DNA of 64,000 nt from Trichobilharzia szidati. Lineage: Eukaryota > Platyhelminthes > Trematoda > Strigeidida > Schistosomatidae. Of this stretch, positions 11,006 through 23,470 are shown one piece after another (the stretch's first letter is position 1; every line of letters begins with the position of its first letter). Where the stretch lies: assembly GCA_944472155.2 (NCBI GenBank), contig OX235272.1, positions 11,082,354-11,146,353 of the forward strand, written 5' to 3'. The notes below the pieces were generated by a model. The model did no database searches. It was not told the origin of the DNA and saw nothing but the letters and a program-made list of their open reading frames with translations. A program made the translations under genes and the position numbers.

Positions 11006-13059
11006 ATTGTAGAGTCAGTCTTTCTAGATTAAGCCAAACTCGTCTCTCCTGACAAAGTTACTTACCTGTATCTATCGATTTCACTTAATTAATTAACCTG
11101 AAACACCCAATATGCTATTTGGTTGAGTTGTATCTTTGGGTCCTTCAGCTGATACATTTCATTTCTGAGCTTGTTGACTGGTCGAAAACAAGCCTAACCC
11201 CAGCACTACTAAGGATACTATGTTGGACAACTGATTTTCGTTTCGTACATAATAGTACTATGGTGGCATGTTGCTTATATTATTTTCTTTAGTCACGCTA
11301 CTACCCATATTTTTCCTGTGGGCCTGAATAAATTGTGAATAAATTCGTTCGGGTGGTTATTCGATTTTTTGTTTGTTTCTTCCTACTACTTAAGTCTCTT
11401 GACTTACTACTGAAGCTCCTGGCTGGATTACGCAGGCTTTTAAATTAGCCTACCTCTATCGATTTTGGTTAGGTCGATTAGAGAACTAGGTAGCTGTAAA
11501 ATACGGTGGTTTCCTATAGTTGCTAGTGTCTTGCTCATCATCACATTTTCATTCTATCTTCGGTGTTGTATGGAATTCTATGTTCAGTTTCTAACACAAA
11601 GGCGAACTGGGTCTATCTACTACTCACTTTGTACTTCCGAAGAACTTAGGGACACGTTCAAATTTCAATACAGTGAATATGTCATCCACATATCCCCGCC
11701 TGTAATTTAGGGGAAGAATTAAGCATCCTGAGAGCCTATCATCCCTTACTATCCGTAAATGTTTTGCCACTTCTGGGGTTGCCATATTTTTGTTTGTTTG
11801 CATGTTTTATTTCTAAATTTGAATACAATGGGAGTCGGATATAATGGGACGTTTAATATTACCTGTTTGAAGGAGACTAAATTTCTGCTAGTAGGCAAAG
11901 TGTCAGTGTTCCGTTTACTTCGAACTTAACCCTTACTTGCCTTCCTTTTTGGTGAGACTTACCCTCAGTGCTAATCCTTGTTGTTGTGTCATGCTGGACT
12001 GTTGACTGCAAGTCGTTTTCCTCCCATTCCTGATACTCCCTTCGTAATTCAACGTTGCGCTGTGGAATGAATGCATATCTTCTGATTATCTGTTCATAAT
12101 TATACTGCATTGTTCGGTTAGCGCAGGCAGGACCTTCGTCCTTTTTTAGAGAATATACTTGCTGGTTCCCATGTATTTTACAGCTGCATCTAGACAACTG
12201 TTTTTGGCTGGACAATAAACATTTGGTACCAAGGGGATCCTTAGACTTTACAGCTGTCTAGTGTCACTGTTGAGGTAACTTCGTTTTTACTTTAGCCTGC
12301 CATTTAACAGTATCACGGAACTTGTCACCATAAATTGCGTTTAATATTGTTTAATTATACTCTTTAACCGCATGTGAATTAAGAAGGAAGAGTAAAGTTT
12401 GAAGAGGAATTCAACAACTTGTCTGGTTAGCGTTACCTTTTTCGTCGAATTCTTTCGGTCAAAACTGCTAATTCATGGTCGTCACACAATTCTGATCAGA
12501 TGTGGCAATCTCTCTCTATAACGTGGATATATTCTTACCAATTTTTCGAATATTTTAGTACATATTGTTCCACTCCCCGACTATAACTTATATTGGATGC
12601 TACTCCAGCTTCCAATTATCCAGATATATCACTGCCGTTATCAAGCTTGGATTCACTTTTTCGCAGGGCTCATCCTCCTTTCAACAACTAAAGAACAACC
12701 TAGCACAAAAGGAAACCATAGGGAAGTTCATTATCTATACTTAACGTCGATTGTATTTTATCACCTGCAGCTATATATAGTATTCACGTGTAGAATGTAC
12801 AACCCGGAATCTTCTGACACCCCTTCTAACCACGTGTGAATAAGGATTTTATCCCCAGGCAGTGTTGTCAAAGGAAAGTATGACATTTTAATTTTTAATA
12901 TATAGTTCTTTGTAGTTGTTTTGATGCCACGATAATACAACAATCTCTTTTATATCCTCAAGAATTTCTTTTTCGGATATTGTGAGAGTTCCTGTTTCTG
13001 TGGTGGTCAAATCTGTCAAACATGTAGATACCGTTTAGAGACTGAGACCTAATACTCGT
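11006..13059. other. intergenic; one unrecognised minus-strand frame
   Basis: The longest frame is 112 codons on the minus strand at 11877-12215, rich in Lys, Arg, Gln and Glu, with no recognisable motif and no neighbour that explains it. It may be a retroelement remnant. Nothing else here is supported. Confidence 0.3.
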
Positions 13060-15235
13060 CAACCATCTGAATGCCTCAGTTCCATAGGCGTTTCTACACT
13101 TTTGACAACAGACACACCCAAATTTTGGGTATCTGATATCATGAAGGAACTGATACAGAATGCGGCTCGTAGCGAAACTGATTTACGGTAACTTCAGAAA
13201 TCAATAGCAGACCTACAGACCAGGTTTGACAGCATAACGCACTCATGCAACTGTGTGACCCACCACAAGACATCTCTCAAGAATCACTTATCAAATCCGA
13301 GTGCGTAATTGACTATTTGACTGAAGAAGCTGTTAAGAAGATCATGTTTCAACATAACGTCTTGACTTACAACATCCCAGACAGACAGCCCGTTGCCAAA
13401 CTTAAAACTCCATATCCAAAGGCTTGTAACACGTCATTAACAGAATGTCAGGTTTTGCGTCTTCGTAACAAATCTGCGAACCCCTCACGTCCGCTGCTTT
13501 TCAAGTTCAGGTCTATTGAAGAGTTTAGCAATTTACTGAAACCTGGTAGGATAACAGGCTCTTCAAAATCCTTCACTAACATTAGGGTGAACCTGATTTA
13601 ATACTATACCGAAGACGATGCCACTCAGGAACACTGATTGCTGATAACCCTAATAGGACAACTGTAGATGATGTTCCATGAGTTATTCCGTCTAGTGATA
13701 TACGTGATGACCGCATGCATCAGACATTTTCGCAAACAATGACAAATATTGGCCAGGCATATATAAAGACACCTATGCTGACACTGAAAGGGAGCACACG
13801 GATGAATCAACAGAAATACATCCTTTTAACACTGACACAAACGTCAAGAGCCAGAAAACATCAAAACCTATCCCACTGGTGTTGCACCCATCTCCTCATA
13901 AGTTAGTTACTCCCCAGTCTGACAATCCATCCGCCGTGATGTACCAGTCAAATGTAGCTACCTAAGTTAGCAAGTTCTTAAGGTGTTATGACAAACATCC
14001 TATTTCCATTGTGAAAACTAAAGCAGCGGAGGTGTCCAAGCAACATAGCATATGCTGGCTGCCCTGTTAGCCATCTTCTACCAGTTAAGCATAAGGAGGG
14101 AGAAACCGAAGTAAATAAATTAAATACTGAGCCCTGAGCACGAAAGCCCTTTGGTATGATAGAGATGCAAGCACCTCTGAGCCATCTTTCTAAGGGATGA
14201 TATAATAATAATAATTTTACATTTTCATATAAACACAAATTTACATGAAAATGCATGCCATTTTTACAGGCACGATCAAGTATGATACAATGTCAAATAG
14301 TAGATTGTCTACAAGTTAGTAATGTTTGAACAGCTAAATATTTGATACATGTATAAATACACTCTTTGTCTGACCCATGTCGTATCATTATTGAATTAAA
14401 CAGTAGTCCTCCAGGTTGCGCAGGAACATCGACTTCATTTCGTCGATAGACCAGGCTCCTAGAGGTAGGCCTAATTGGTCTCAAGCTGAAAGCCAATTAT
14501 ATTTAACCACTAAATCAAGAAAAACAACACAGCGAGGTAATCGGTATTATTCTACTCATCCTCTACTGAAACCCGCTGTTAACCAGCCCTCTTCTAATGT
14601 TCTATCAACTGAAAGTTATAGAAAAACCCCCAAACATTGGCTATAGACTACACTAACCAAGCCAAACAAGCCAGCGGAACCCATTCATACATCTTGTGTA
14701 TCTAGTAGGGAGCATGTGCTGACGTCTGCACAAAACTTGCCATGGTCTGATAACTACCCTAAACAGATACCAACGCTTCATTCCTATTCTGGCAACAAAT
14801 TACCGAATACTCATGTCAATTATACCTTTGACAATAACACTACCCCCCCAAGCCGCTTCGGGCAGGATTTTCACCAACCTCAGTTAATGGAAACACCTGG
14901 TATTATGCATGTAGCACGCATACTATCGGATCAATCCCTTGCTGGCATAGTGAACAGTCCACAGCTAGGGCAAGGCATATTTCCGGGAGATAGCTGACAC
15001 AGTGTCGACACCAAACGCGTGTATTAATATCTCTAAAATACTAATATCTGATTATCACACAGGTTTCTCTCACTACATGCCCTATCCAAACGAGATACCA
15101 CCCCTGACTATCAATTCACAAACCTGCCTGAAGTTCTCCTATGATCCAAAGATAATGGTTAGTGAGTCTGAAAACATGTATACAGAGGACGCCCACGCAT
15201 TATTTTATCAAGATGTTGTCCTTTCACTGAAACCG
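13060..15235 (+). mobile_element. CR1-like LINE, ORF1 and linker remnant
   Basis: The frame at 13245-13601 includes QVLRLRNKSANPSRPLLFKF and a following FTNIRVN, typical of the ORF1 protein of CR1-type LINEs, which binds element RNA. Further broken Asn/Thr/Pro-rich frames run to about 15 kb. They stand directly upstream of an endonuclease relic in the same orientation, so this was probably one element. Confidence 0.6.
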
Positions 15236-15740
15236 CGCATCCAGTGTTTATCTGCTATCTTCGTAAATACTGGATCAGTTCTAAACAGATACTTAACACT
15301 CAGTGCGCTGGCTTCTATGTGCTGACCGTCATTGATCATGATCCTCGAAGCCTGGTGCAAAAGTGAAACCCCCAACGGCGGCCTAAGAATTACTAACTAA
15401 AACCTTTTTCGAGGGGACAGACAGGCCGTAGGGGTGGAACGCTAATTTACTGTAAGCAATCCATGTGTGCAACCCAGTTTAGTAACCCGATTCTGTTACA
15501 ACCCAAAGACTCGATCTGGGTCTAAATAAAAGTTGTCAGAAGTAAACCTGTACTTGTGGGTTGTGTGTATCGACGCCCTTCATCCAGCAGGGAGAAGGAT
15601 AATATTCTTGGCGACATTTTTAATGTTACAGTCAATCTTCCCTTCAGTTATAAAATTATCGGAGGTGATTTCAACATCCCAGAAGTATCATGGCCTTCAC
15701 GATGAGGACCCCAAAGGTATGCTAATCTCCCGAATTCCAT
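15236..15740 (+). mobile_element. CR1-like LINE, apurinic-type endonuclease remnant
   Basis: Across two broken frames one reads the SLIMILEAWCKSE region (start of the exonuclease-endonuclease-phosphatase fold), then a pair of frames ending in GGDFNIPEVSWP near 15655-15700. The GDFN motif contains the catalytic Asp and Asn. Stop codons and frameshifts make it inactive. Confidence 0.68.
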
Positions 15741-16595
15741 CGCCACAGTGGGGTAGATACAACACACAGATTCACGCACTAGATCCGCAAATATCCTGCA
15801 CTGTTGTCATGAAGATCAGAAAGCAGGTATCAAATGTCTCGGTAAGCAGTGTAATACATGTAGGCTACATGGTTTTAGTTGATATAAACTGGGTCTCCAC
15901 TCACTTTCCGAATTTATGTTGAATTCATTTGGACTAAGCTAGTTGACATCAGTATTGCGAGAATACTGTGAAAGTAAGTAAACACCTGCTTCATAAGATT
16001 AAGCGATACATTTAATTGATATGATTGTATTATTATTAGACATCTATCCAAGTTATTGATGAATTCGTTGTGATAATAATACCTATTAGTGTTTTTATAG
16101 TCACTATGAACATGAACGTTATTATCATTATTAATGCTGTCAAAACCCGTATTATTTGTCATAAAGCTGTTGTCATTTTTGTTGAAATCTTTATTCAAGC
16201 TTTGCAAACTATTGCACAACTTGTCGTTAAATAATTTTTCATTTCATGATGGTTCGATGGAACTACCAGATATCGACCGACGATAAATTGCGAAGTCTCT
16301 TGAGTTTAGTGAAAACTATTTAGCTACTTATATATATTGTTTGTAAAGTGATTACTTGTAAATTCTTATGAAGAAACTTTTTTATTCAGATAATACATGT
16401 ACCACCCAAGTTAATAATGCTTTTCTTATACCTTTTCAGGCTTATGGATAAACATATATGTGCTGTGTACGCAGATGGAACCTACTGACAGTAACGAAGG
16501 ACTACTTATCTGAATTATCTGTACATCTAAAGTCAAATTTTTGTCTAATAAACAATTTTTCAATGAATCTATGTTCCTTCTGTTGTAACGTGATT
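15741..16595. other. no gene recognised
   Basis: AT-rich. Minus-strand frames near 15914-16219 are Asn/Tyr-rich low complexity, not a credible protein. Confidence 0.4.
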
Positions 16596-16780
16596 GTGCG
16601 TCGGTGGCACAGTGGTTAGGACTCTCGCCGACCATGCACATGGTCCGGGGTTTGATCCCCTGCCGGCGCACACCCGATATCTATGGTCGGCCTGAATTTT
16701 GGCTACCGATATCCATGCTGAAAATTCCATACTTGTACTGAAAATACAGTGTGGAATAAAGCTGTAAATCAAAATTAAAA
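16596..16780 (+). mobile_element. tRNA-derived SINE, type A, second copy
   Basis: Nearly identical to 8782-8968. The A box TGGCACAGTGG is intact; the B box carries one change (GGTTTGATCC). It ends in an A-rich tail at 16780. Confidence 0.85.
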
Positions 16781-18059
16781 ATTCCAGTAACATAAGTAAC
16801 ACGTGCTAAGTTAGGAATTAAGGGTAAACTGTTAGGGGTAAATGCGGCGTCAATGAAACTTTTGTTTACGCGATTAGATGAACAGATAGCAACGTACCGT
16901 GTTCTGTGGCTGCAAACCGTAGGCATTCTGTTTTTATTTACTACGATAACCGTAGCTGCACTGAGTTATAAATTTAACAGTATGGGTACATTATTCCCAT
17001 CTTGGTTTATTATGATAGGTAGAAATTACAAGCACACTATCTCAGGTAGATTTACTTTTCACCTTGTGACTGTGAATCCGAAGTCAATTATTAGGTTCCT
17101 ACTAAGACGATATTTAACTCTAACTGCTTATAATCTCAATGTGTTCTTTCACAAGTCGACACGGTAACTTTATTACGGTGCGACATAGCCTTTTTATCAA
17201 TAAGCCTCTCCGAATATCTAATTTTACTTAGCATTTCTAAGATCACGTCATACACTCCGTACCTCACAACTTACGTAGAGGCTAGAAATCAGCCTTATCA
17301 AGTAGAATATACAAACGAATAAAGAGGAATACATTTATTAATGAATAAACATGTAATACAAAATCAGCAACATTGCAGATATCTTTTTCTTTATCGCCCA
17401 AATACATGAAATTCCCGAAAGTATATATTATCTGAAAAAGAACAAAAGAAATCTAAAGATGTAGACATTGTTACCACTGTAAATGCAATAATTAACTACT
17501 TAACATGTTTAAAATGAAGAAATATTCAGTTTAATAGTATAAAATTACCTCAGTCAACATTTTTCAAGAAGAAGGAATGGATATTGCATCTGCCTGTAAA
17601 CATCAAGTCTGTGCCATAAAATAAGTAAATACTATGTATATATAATTTCTGTTTCTGTAGATTTCCCTTAATGAAATACATGTGAGGGAGCTTTGACAGC
17701 ATTAGCAAAAGTACACAACAAAGTAAATGAAGTAATTAAGAAAACGAACTATCCCACCTCATCATGTCCATGTATAATCCTTTAAACTGCCAAAAATTCA
17801 CCAAAAGTCTTTATAACATGTCTCTTCAAGTAATTCGACATTTTCTGAACGGAAAAGTACGTATTTCAACAATTTGTAAACTGGTCGTAAATTACGGCCG
17901 GATAAGGATACCATCATTTGCTGTTTATGCTAAAAACGCCTTATTCCATCAACTTTTAGCAGGAATACAAGTGTGAAAGCGTGTAAAACAACGAAAAATA
18001 CCTAATTTTGAGGTTTTTTCAATAAATAAAGCCAGTAGACATAATAATAGTATATTCTC
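16781..18059. other. no gene recognised
   Basis: A 104-codon frame at 16853-17167 has one hydrophobic segment (GILFLFTTITVAALSY) but no family signature. The rest is AT-rich. Confidence 0.3.
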
Positions 18060-19130
18060 ATTTTTGTACATCAGCTGATCAAATGACCTACGGCCGCATA
18101 CAGATTGCCAAGCATTCACATATGCTGTTTAAGTATATAACGGGTGATACCGCTGCTGATTGGTCTAGGCCTGGAGGTCATCGAGCCAACTTTGTTGTCC
18201 GATTTCTGACACAGAGAAATGATTTTATCCAGTTGTGTAGGAGGTTGCGTATCCCTAGCGAGCATAGCCTGCTGACTAACAGACTATGTGGAACTCTGTC
18301 GAAGGCTTTCCTTAATTCGAAATAGAGGATAATTGCTAGTTCTCTCCTATCTCTTCTATAGGTGACTTCGTTGAAAAAGTCTATATGGTAAGTGACACAT
18401 GATCCTTTCTTGAGGAATCCATGTTGTGACTGGTTGATGAGTGCATGTTCTAGAAAGCAATCTGACATTTGGTTTTTGATTACTTTTTCCATGATCCGTG
18501 ATGTGACAGATGTTATAATGATAGGCCTATAATTGCATGCGCTAGTTTTGGCCCTTTCTTTATGCTTAGGTAATATATAAATGTGTTTCCAAATTTCAGG
18601 GTAGGTCCCAGTCACTAGCGAGATAGTGAATATTCTAAATAGTAATACTATTGTATCCGTACCACCGTTTTGTGTATGACAGATGGTATGTCATCTATCC
18701 AACAAATACCGTTAGCTCTTAATGTCTCTACTGCCGATGTTATATTTTGTATATCAAAGTTGATTTCACCTGATGTGTAGTTATTTTCGCAGGTTATGTC
18801 GAGAATTGGGGACGGATGTGCTTTGGTGTTGTTGTAGAACCACTGGCCGAGAAGTGCACTGATTATCTGAGGATCATCATAAATTATACTTTCATGTTCC
18901 AAGTGGCTAATATAATTGTCTTTACCCTTCAGTCGTTTTTGCAGGATCTTGCAGAGTTCCTGTGTTTTAGAGGTGCCCCCTTGGGCTTTATTTTCCTCGA
19001 GTTGTGCCTTCATTTTATGTCTCTCCTCAAGATTTTTAAATGCTCCATATATCTTCTGTAATGCACTAAATTCGTTATATAAATAAAATTTTCTTCCCGA
19101 TTTCCCTAGTTTTAATCGCGTTTTGTGCTC
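18060..19130 (-). mobile_element. CR1-like reverse transcriptase fragment, copy 1
   Basis: Minus-strand frames give WIDDIPSVIHK, ACNYRPIIITSVTSRIMEK, QSQHGFLKKGSC and a palm motif A region with FELRKAFDRVPHSLL. In motif A the usual Asp-Phe/Leu-Ser-Lys appears as FELRKAFD, so the first catalytic Asp seems to be replaced by Glu. Several stops and frameshifts. It lies head to head with the plus-strand copy that follows. Confidence 0.72.
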
Positions 19131-19149
19131 TATGAATACAGTTGGTGTC

Positions 19150-20916
19150 TTTAGGGCAGATTTTAGGGGCGCAGTTGCGTCTCTTCCGAACTAGTTCTTT
19201 TGTAGGAGGTAAAATTTCTCTCCTTATAAACAAGGGTAAACTATACAGCAACCATGCAGACATGTGTGAACTGTTTAACGAGACGTTTGCAGCTAACTAC
19301 CTTAAGCCCATAAGCCCACTTCTCGGTTTAAAATCTACAATTGAACTCCCTTCTTCTTCAACGCTGAGACAAATCAGTACAGTTCATTTCACTTATTCTA
19401 ATATTAACCAAGCCATTAATACTCCTAAAAGCTGTAGTAGTGCTGGTATTGATGACATACCATCGTACTTTCATAAACACGGTGGTCCTAACATTTCCCC
19501 TTTATCAATTAAGATCTTTAAAATGTCCCTAGAAAGCCAAACCTATCCAGATAAATGGTAAACCACATTTATAATACTCAAACACAAATGCGGATCGAAA
19601 ACTGAAGTCAACAACTGTAGGCCAATCAATATTACACCCATAGCATCTAGAATTATTGAAAGAACAGTTAAAGACGATATTCTCAAACATATGCTCAGCT
19701 GCGATATTGTTAGTCCCAACCAACATGGATTCCTAAAATCCATATCATGCATGACATGTCGCCTTGACTTATTTAACTATATAACCAGTAGCCGAGACAA
19801 ACAACAACTAGTACTAGTCATCTACTTTGACATCTCCAAAGGCTTTGACCGCGTTGACCATTTGCTTCTAATAAATAAGCTGAACTCCTTAGGAATACGT
19901 AACCCATTATTAGGATAGCTTGAATCATTCCTTAACAATAGGTCCCAAGTAGTTAGACTGGGGTCTGTAAATTCTAAGCCTGGTCCAGTCACTTCTGGAG
20001 TAGTTGAAGGTAGCGTCTTAGGCCCTCTTCTATTCACTCTATATATCAACAACATATGCAGCTGTTTCTCACTTGGAAAACCATTCATCTTTGCAAATGA
20101 TCTTAAAGTAGCTTACACGTTCCACTGTGATGACTTAGGATACTTTCAGAATGCGGTTCAGAAAGAACTAGATAGAGTAACTGCATGGTCCTCCACATGG
20201 AACCTAAAATTCAACCTTAAAAATGTGGTTGGATCTGTTTTGGTGCACCCTCAATAAATAACAAACTGGTACCTGAACCTATTGACTTGCCTAAACTCCA
20301 AAGCGTTGCTGACCTAGGACTCAGGTACTCTAGTGACCTGACGTTTTTTGAGCAAGTGGCTACACAGACGCGTAAATCGAGGATGCTCTTAGGATGCATA
20401 CTCAGGAATTTCCACAACTACGACGCGAAAATTATATTATATAAAACTTGTGTCAGACCACTACTAGAATATTATCCATTTATTCTCAGCAGCACTTGCG
20501 TAAGTGACAGGCTTGAAATAGAAGGTGTTCAACGATACTTCACGTCTAAACTACTAGGATTTGACTGCGAAAAGGACTACACATCAAGGTGTATAACTCT
20601 AGGTATCGACCCACTCTGGATATGACGACTCAGCATTAATCAAACATTCTTCTTTGAAGTCTTGCATAAAATATCATTCTCAGACAGCAAGGGGTTACAG
20701 TTTTCACCGGAAGGCTCTTACAACCTTCGTAACCAAGTGTGCACAGAATCTGGGAAAAGCTGTAAGACATCACTCCATGCAAACTTCTTCATAGTCATGT
20801 ACTCTAAGATCTGGAACAGTGTGCCCCTAGAAATAAGGACCTGTCACTCTATTATGACCTTCAAACGCTTGCTATATAAACTGTTTCATCCTGTAGTACC
20901 CCTATACCAACTATAA
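19150..20916 (+). mobile_element. CR1-like reverse transcriptase, copy 2, nearly full RT
   Basis: Successive frames give SAGIDDIPSYFHKHGG, NNCRPINITPIASRIIERT, FDISKGFDRVDHLLLINKL, SGVVEGSVLGPLLFTLYIN, the motif C region PFIFANDLKVAY near 20080-20110, and the C-terminal IILYKTCVRPLLEY and YSKIWNSVPLEIRTCHS, stopping near 20916. The active-site FADD reads FAND, an Asp-to-Asn change, and stops occur at about 19559 and 19917. It cannot work on its own. Confidence 0.78.
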
Positions 20917-21869
20917 ACATACGATTTTAATCTAATTTGCATACTCATATTATATGTTCACACAGACCGATTTTATATGTACTTCGTAAATATTTGCCAA
21001 TTTACTGTTGAACGTTACCTTAATACAATTGTGAAATTTGACTACGGCTATAATACACGATTACACTCTTCACAAGTGCCTTCTGATTTTACGTTGTGGG
21101 CGTCGAGTAGCCACAACGTCTGCGCACATTGATAAACGTGAAGAAGTACTAGGAAATACGTGTACGCTAATTTAGTCAAATAGAGCATGCAACAATCCCA
21201 CTGACTATGCCAATCAGACCGCACCCCTTATATTTGAAACGCATCAGCTATTAGAACACTTTAACTCCTGGACTCACCCCTAAATATTATGACACTATAT
21301 AAACTCTAAGACTTCGCAAAAATACATGAAAACACAACTAGAATGTAGGAAATGTTTACTATACGGTTATATATATTTATAAACATTTATATATACATAA
21401 AAAGGTTAATATTCTTTTCATGTTTACATACTTTCTCTTTCTGGGATTCTGATGCTGAGCCTGCACTTCTATATACCTCCTGGTCGAGGTCGAACAACCC
21501 TACATTTAAACTGAAATGACCATTTAAGTAAATTCACACTCAAATTCAATGAACGATCCGCTGCTGCCATATGGAAACGCTGGCCAACATTCTGTACAAG
21601 GAGTATTCTTGATCTGAAATAAAGGAGCAACTGGTTTTCAAACGGTTTTCAATATCTTACTCGACTTACATGTACTGTCTGCCATGCTGACACAAATGGC
21701 GCCGATGGATAGTTCTAGAATCGACCTCGGCCCCATTTGATGCAGTAAAACAATCCAACGTGACCTTTCCTATTATAAGACTACGACTGGACTGCTGAAA
21801 AATGGAATAAATACGTCACTCACCTCAAAATAATACATCAATAAACTAACTCAAGGATGCTGTTCACAC
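20917..21869. other. probable 3' UTR of the CR1-like element, then AT-rich spacer
   Basis: No coding signal. The first 150-200 nt after the RT stop are likely the element's own 3' end; the exact end is not visible. Confidence 0.35.
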
Positions 21870-22170
21870 TAAAGCCATATAGGAGAATTGACTTCAAGGT
21901 TTATTTTTCCCGGATATTTGTATTACATTCATCTGATGGCTGGGTTTTTGTTAATGTGAAGACAATATTTCTATATCTCCTTATGTGTTACACAGACAGA
22001 CTATTTTGCAGACTGTTCCGACTGACTCTAATGTCAGAAAGAACAAACAAACTGTAAATTCAACATACATCGAAATATGTGTAATTTATATAATAACTTA
22101 TCCATGCTTGTACAATTGGTATGTTCCTTCATAAACAGGAATATATATATGAAGTGTAGCTTCTAAGTTA
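21870..22170 (+). repeat. diverged direct repeat, left copy
   Basis: This resembles 24838-25130. Both have GAATTGACTTCAAG followed by CTTTATTT or GTTTATTT, CATCTGATGGCTGGGTTTTTG or its relative, TGAAGACAATATT, and a GGAATA-type end. The two copies are in the same orientation about 3 kb apart. Confidence 0.45.
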
Positions 22171-22394
22171 TTATTGGTATTCACCCCAGTTAGAGCTTTT
22201 TAGGAGCGATGGTAGGAATTCCCAGTCGGCATTTCTATAGTCCCTATATCAATAGTTAACCAGGGAAATTTTAGGTGTGTGTCTGGTAGTTAGTTGAAGA
22301 GGTAGAGTGCAGCACACTATGTCTTGATCCCTGTTGTCGAGGTTGTCCTCTACGTCTATCGAGATCGGCTCTATTTTGTGGGAGAGGTCTAAGC

Positions 22395-23010
22395 CGGGAA
22401 TATTGTTATGTCATGTTGGGGAGCGTACGCACTACTTTCATCCTCCTTCATCTACAGCTTCTATGCATTTATCCGCCCCAAACTCGAATATTGTGCTCTC
22501 CATATGGTAATCTAAGGTCAGCAGGCGGAAGAAAGCTGAAAGTATCTGCAGACTCCTCACTAAACGCATAATAGAGTTCGATCGACAAGTGAAATATGCT
22601 GATAGGTTTATACGACTGAAATTAGAACCCCCATAGTCCGGGAGGGCGAAGTGCTATTTATTTATACTCCCCGAAACCATAAGAAAACATTGCTACAGTA
22701 ACTCATCCATAATGTGGGCTACCATCAAATCATATCAGCTGCGCGACCACGACTACCTCCTCAAAGTCGCCACCCACCGAGAAACCATTAGGACGCACCT
22801 TTTCACCATGAAATATTCCACATTTTGGAACCAACTACCTTCTGAAATCAGATCTTGTAAAAAGTCTGGTGGGTTTAAATGGTCGTGAGGACTTAGCATA
22901 ACAATTTCTGCCACCTGGCTGGTGTCCTATGTATCTTTGTGCGTAAGATTATATATGGCTTTTCCACTGCTCATTTAATCCTACTAGACAGACTGCAGCT
23001 CAATTTGTCC
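22395..23010 (+). mobile_element. CR1/jockey-like LINE, RT thumb and C-terminal remnant
   Basis: Broken plus-strand frames give FIYSFYAFIRPKLEYCALH and later RTHLFTMKYSTFWNQLPSEI, the usual C-terminal blocks of CR1/jockey-type reverse transcriptases. Stops and frameshifts throughout. Confidence 0.65.
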
Positions 23011-23214
23011 TAGTGATGAATACTTCTATACCGTACAGTTTTTGAATAGAAACTGGACCTCATATTCTTTTTTGGCATACTGTTCATTAACCCTTGTGTA
23101 TTTTAAAGATGATGCTGCCAATAATGTGCTCATGTATCGATGTTTCTGTTGACGAAACTGAAGCAATATTCATGAAGCCTAATAATATGCAGTATACTAT
23201 TTTATTGGTATATG

Positions 23215-23470
23215 CTGCCTCACGAAATGTTTTAGAGGGAATGGAGACAAATTTGGCATACTTTGAGGAGGCCTTTGAATATTGTCGCGCTCAAGTGGAG
23301 TCCAGCTGTCAAAGGACCTGTGTGTCGTCGGTGGAAGTTGGAGAAGATGAGAGATTTCCACCAGTCATGAAGCTAGCCAGGTGAATTGAGTAGCAAAAAT
23401 AGAAGAAAGCGGAGACGTTTTGTTGAATCCCTATATTCCACTTGGCAGCCAGGTATATAATAGTGATAAA
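23215..23470 (+). mobile_element. decayed tail of the second RTE type
   Basis: Contains the order CTCAAGTGGAG.., GAGATTT.., GTTTTGTTGAATCCCTATATTCCACTTGG, equivalent to the 52.8-53.07 kb tail. Weak and decayed. Confidence 0.4.

Noticed and set aside
15914..16219. Minus-strand 101-codon frame
   Set aside because: Asn/Tyr-rich low complexity caused by AT-rich repeats such as ATTATTA.
16853..17167. A small membrane protein of 104 residues
   Set aside because: One hydrophobic stretch only, no family match I know, no splice or promoter support; kept only as a note in the gap entry.
19142..19263. An overlap of two genes at the opposed CR1 fragments
   Set aside because: Both frames belong to transposon relics; the overlap is the head-to-head junction of two copies.
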